Below are positions 11,503-13,743 of a stretch of 13,743 nucleotides of DNA, piece by piece. The DNA comes from DATEVL01 sp035281845. Its GTDB lineage: Bacteria; Chloroflexota; Anaerolineae; Anaerolineales; E44-bin32. The notes under the pieces were generated by a model. It ran no database searches. It was not told the DNA's origin and saw only the letters and a list, made by a program, of their open reading frames with translations. The stretch covers positions 1 through 13,743 of the forward strand of contig DATEVL010000147.1 of NCBI GenBank assembly GCA_035281845.1. Direction: 5' to 3'. The position numbers were made by a program, and so were the translations under genes. Position 1 is the first letter of the stretch. Each line of letters starts with the position of its first letter.

Positions 11503-13392
11503 TTACGCCTCATGGAACTCGCCTTCGACCACGTCTTCCGACGATCCACCGCTGGAACCGCCGGATCGGCCGGACGAGCCTTCGGGCGAGGGCTGAGCAT
11601 ACATCTGCTGGCTGAGCGCGTAGCTGGCCTGCTGAACTTCTTCTGTCAACTGCCGGATTCGAGCGGCATCTCCGCCGTTCATCGCCTCCCGCAGCTGGCG
11701 GATCTTGTCCTCGATCCGGGAGCGGTCGGCCGCCGGCACCTTGCCGCCCAGTTCAGCCAACGCCTTTTCGGCCTGGTAGGCCATCGTGTCGGCCTGGTTA
11801 CGCACGTCGACCAGTTCGCGGCGCTGCTTGTCGTCGGCGCCGTGACGCTTTGATTCCTCGACCATCCGCTCGACGTCCTGCTTGCTCAGGTTGGTCGAGG
11901 CGGTGATCGTCACCTTCTGCTCGCGGCCGGTCGCCTTGTCGCGGGCGGTCACGTTCAGGATGCCGTTGGCATCGATGTCGAAGGCGACTTCGATCTGCGG
12001 CACCCCGCGCGGCGCGGACGGGATCCCGTCGAGCCGGAAGCGGCCCAGGGTCATGTTGTCCTCCGCCATCGGACGCTCGCCCTGCAACACGTGGATGTCG
12101 ACGGCGGTCTGGTTGTCGTCGGCCGTCGAGAAGGTCTCGCTCTTCTTGATGGGGATGGTCGTGTTGCGCTCGATGAGCACGGTCATCACGCCGCCCAGAG
12201 TCTCGACGCCCAGCGAAAGCGGCGTGACGTCCAGCAGGAGTACGTCCTTCACGTCACCGGCCAGCACACCGCCCTGGATGGCGGCCCCGACGGCCACGAC
12301 CTCATCCGGGTTGACGCTCTTGTTCGGCTCCTTGCCGGTGAGCGATCGGACCAGATCCTGGACCATCGGCATGCGCGTAGCGCCCCCGACGAGCACGACC
12401 TCGTCGATCACGCTCGCCGACAGGCCGGCGTCTTTCAGCACGGATTCGAACGGCCCGCGCAGGCGAGCGACGAGCTTTTCGCTGAGTTGCTCGAAGCGGG
12501 CCCTCGTCAGCTTGAGCTGCAGATGGCGCGGGCCGCTGGCGTCGGCCGTGATGAACGGCAGATTGATCTCCGCCTCGCTGAGGGAAGACAACTCGATCTT
12601 CGCTTTCTCCGCCGCCTCGCGTAACCGCTGCAAAGCCTGGCGGTCCTGGCGCAAGTCGATCCCGTGCTCCGTCTTGAACGCCTCGGCGATATGGTTGAGG
12701 ATGACCTGGTCCCAGTCGTCGCCGCCCAGATGGGTGTCACCGTTGGTGGCCTTGACCTCGACGACACCGTCGCCCACTTCCAGCAGGCTGACGTCGAAGG
12801 TCCCGCCGCCGAGGTCGAAGACCAGGATGGTCTCGTTGGTCTTCTTGTCGAGACCGTAGGCCAGGGCCGCCGCCGTCGGCTCGTTGATGATGCGCATCAC
12901 TTCCAGACCGGCGATCTTGCCGGCGTCCTTGGTCGCCTGGCGCTGCGAGTCGTTGAAGTAGGCCGGCACCGTGATGACGGCCTTGGTCACCGGCTCGCCC
13001 AGGTAGGCCTCGGCATCGGCCTTGAGTTTGGCCAGGATCATGCCCGAGATTTCTTGCGGGGTCGCCTCGCGACCGTTGATCGAGGTCTTCACCCGTACGT
13101 CGTCGCTGGGCCCGGGCACGACCGTGAAGGGAACCATCTTGCGCTCGACTTCGGTCTCCCCGTAATGGCGACCGATGAAACGCTTGATGGAATAAATGGT
13201 GTTCTCGGAGTTGACGACCGCCTGGCGCTTGGCCGCCTGGCCGACCAGCCGCTCGCCCTTCTTGGTGAAAGCCACGACCGACGGGCACAGATTGCCGCCT
13301 TCGGCGGTCGGGATGATTGTCGGCGAGCCGCCTTCCATGACTGCCACGACGCTGTTGGTCGTCCCCAGGTCAATACCAATGATTTTCGACAT
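11503..13392 (-). CDS. dnaK: Molecular chaperone DnaK (Hsp70)
   Basis: The 629-aa cytoplasmic ATP-dependent chaperone binds exposed hydrophobic stretches and works with DnaJ and GrpE. The ATPase domain (about 1-380) shows IGIDLGTTNS (5-14), ITVPAYFNDSQRQATKDAG (140-158), INEPTAAALAYG (169-180), VFDLGGGTFDVSLLE (191-205) and VGGATRMP (335-342). The interdomain linker is DVLLLDVTPLSLG (383-395). The peptide-binding domain and helical lid follow, then a short Gly/Ser tail (606-618) and the acidic end EDVVEGEFHEA in place of the usual EEVD-like terminus. The start is ATG 13392 with GAGGTG 6 nt upstream; the frame stays open to 13593, but that extension lacks family similarity. No CIRCE element, grpE or dnaJ is visible nearby, and I could not identify a convincing promoter. 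Confidence 0.97.
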   Translation of the reverse strand: MSKIIGIDLGTTNSVVAVMEGGSPTIIPTAEGGNLCPSVVAFTKKGERLVGQAAKRQAVVNSENTIYSIKRFIGRHYGETEVERKMVPFTVVPGPSDDVRVKTSINGREATPQEISGMILAKLKADAEAYLGEPVTKAVITVPAYFNDSQRQATKDAGKIAGLEVMRIINEPTAAALAYGLDKKTNETILVFDLGGGTFDVSLLEVGDGVVEVKATNGDTHLGGDDWDQVILNHIAEAFKTEHGIDLRQDRQALQRLREAAEKAKIELSSLSEAEINLPFITADASGPRHLQLKLTRARFEQLSEKLVARLRGPFESVLKDAGLSASVIDEVVLVGGATRMPMVQDLVRSLTGKEPNKSVNPDEVVAVGAAIQGGVLAGDVKDVLLLDVTPLSLGVETLGGVMTVLIERNTTIPIKKSETFSTADDNQTAVDIHVLQGERPMAEDNMTLGRFRLDGIPSAPRGVPQIEVAFDIDANGILNVTARDKATGREQKVTITASTNLSKQDVERMVEESKRHGADDKQRRELVDVRNQADTMAYQAEKALAELGGKVPAADRSRIEDKIRQLREAMNGGDAARIRQLTEEVQQASYALSQQMYAQPSPEGSSGRSGGSSGGSSEDVVEGEFHEA

Positions 13393-13489
13393 GCTTACAC
13401 CTCGTCTTGATCGGACTCTGCCTACCATCCTAGCCGGTGCCCGATAGAGGATAGTTAACAGAGGATTGGAGCGGTGTTGGCGCGCCTCC

Positions 13490-13522
13490 AGACACCGGGT
13501 TTCTTCCAGAAACCCGGTGTCT
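13490..13522. repeat. Perfect 15-bp stem-loop (family D)
   Basis: AGACACCGGGTTTCT (13490-13504) and its exact complement (13508-13522) flank the loop TCC. It lies 98 bp upstream of the dnaK start. Hairpins with an ACCGGGTTTCT core recur in intergenic DNA of cyanobacteria and Chloroflexota, as I recall; this is from memory and untested. Confidence 0.85.
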
Positions 13523-13595
13523 CCCACAGCGTTGGCGACGGCCGTGATGCGGCAGCCGCCGCTTCGACTGCGGCGTGGGGCCTTCAGCCTCACGC

Positions 13596-13640
13596 CTCCG
13601 CTCAGCGCAGGGGAGAGGTTAAATTCCTCCCTGAGCGGAG
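13596..13640. repeat. Inverted repeat CTCCGCTCAG / CTGAGCGGAG
   Basis: Ten-base arms at 13596-13605 and 13631-13640 are perfect complements around 25 bp. It overlaps the next hairpin by one base. The 13393-13743 stretch upstream of dnaK carries no gene I can support. Confidence 0.6.
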
Positions 13641-13671
13641 CCCGGCCCTGAGCGATGTCGAAGGGCCGGGC
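13640..13671. repeat. Stem-loop GCCCGGCCCT / AGGGCCGGGC (family E)
   Basis: Two perfect 10-bp arms (13640-13649 and 13662-13671) enclose a 12-nt loop, GAGCGATGTCGA. A partial iteration (CGAAGTCGAAGGGCCC) follows directly. The CCCTGAGC...GTCGAAGGG pattern is a common dispersed intergenic repeat. Confidence 0.75.
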
Positions 13672-13717
13672 GAAGTCGAAGGGCCCGACCGAAAGCGCGC
13701 TCCAAGGCCAATGACGA

Positions 13718-13740
13718 CGCAGGCTAAGCCTGCGGCTACG
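13718..13740. repeat. Palindrome family C, single copy at the window end
   Basis: CGCAGGCT-A-AGCCTGCG (13718-13734) is followed by GCTACG, as in the copy at 8835. The element may continue beyond the window. Confidence 0.8.
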
Positions 13741-13743
13741 GTG

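Noticed and set aside
11882..13410. Long plus-strand frames opposite dnaK (325, 177 and 248 aa)
   Set aside because: They are antisense shadows of a strongly conserved gene in GC-rich DNA, with no recognisable domains.
13393..13470. Possible dnaK promoter (TTAACT with TAGGAT)
   Set aside because: The spacing is 20 bp and the -10 box is poor, so it is not listed as a feature.
13393..13593. 67-residue N-terminal extension of DnaK
   Set aside because: DnaK proteins begin at MSKIIGIDLGTTNS; ATG 13392 has a ribosome-binding site, and the extension runs through a palindrome.

Overview
The window looks like a chromosomal piece of a GC-rich Chloroflexota bacterium, most likely Anaerolineae. This is inference. 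It rests on the Thr/Pro/Glu-rich linker after the lipoprotein signal, on the style of the dipeptide-type transporter, and on intergenic spaces crowded with short palindromes. No tRNA, rRNA, CRISPR array, transposase or phage gene is visible. All intact genes except a small cupin are on the minus strand.

Left end (1-620): the 3' end of a tatA-type gene (plus strand) with a hairpin terminator, then a 106-aa cupin gene bracketed by two copies of one palindrome. Next (621-1643, minus) is a GT2 glycosyltransferase with a C-terminal Rossmann-like domain.

Transporter block (1699-5935, minus): a strong sigma-70-type promoter (TTGACT, 17 bp, TACAAT) and a leader of about 160 nt precede a family-5 substrate-binding lipoprotein. 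A hairpin-rich repeat array follows, then a DppB-type and a DppC-type permease. No ATPase gene is present. The binding protein is the outstanding object here. Its sequence blocks are circularly permuted: the segment that normally opens the mature protein sits at the C-terminus, while a new signal peptide and lipobox precede the middle of the fold. The binding protein and both permeases also carry paired cysteines in segments expected outside the membrane.

Centre (5964-8331, minus): glgC (ADP-glucose pyrophosphorylase), a 68-aa unknown protein and a DUF92/VTE6-like membrane protein, possibly one transcript in the order DUF92, unknown, glgC. A 660-bp gene-free stretch (8332-8992) follows. It holds direct repeats, a 25-bp tandem duplication, three phased DnaA-box-like iterons and palindromes.

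Right part (8993-13743, minus): a PH-like plus DUF1648-like membrane protein, a heptamer-based inverted repeat, ilvE with a recognisable promoter, a GC-rich gene-free stretch (11041-11502), and dnaK without grpE or dnaJ beside it. The last 350 bp are gene-free and carry at least four palindromes of different families.

Most genes are unrelated housekeeping functions. The only evident functional unit is the transporter block.
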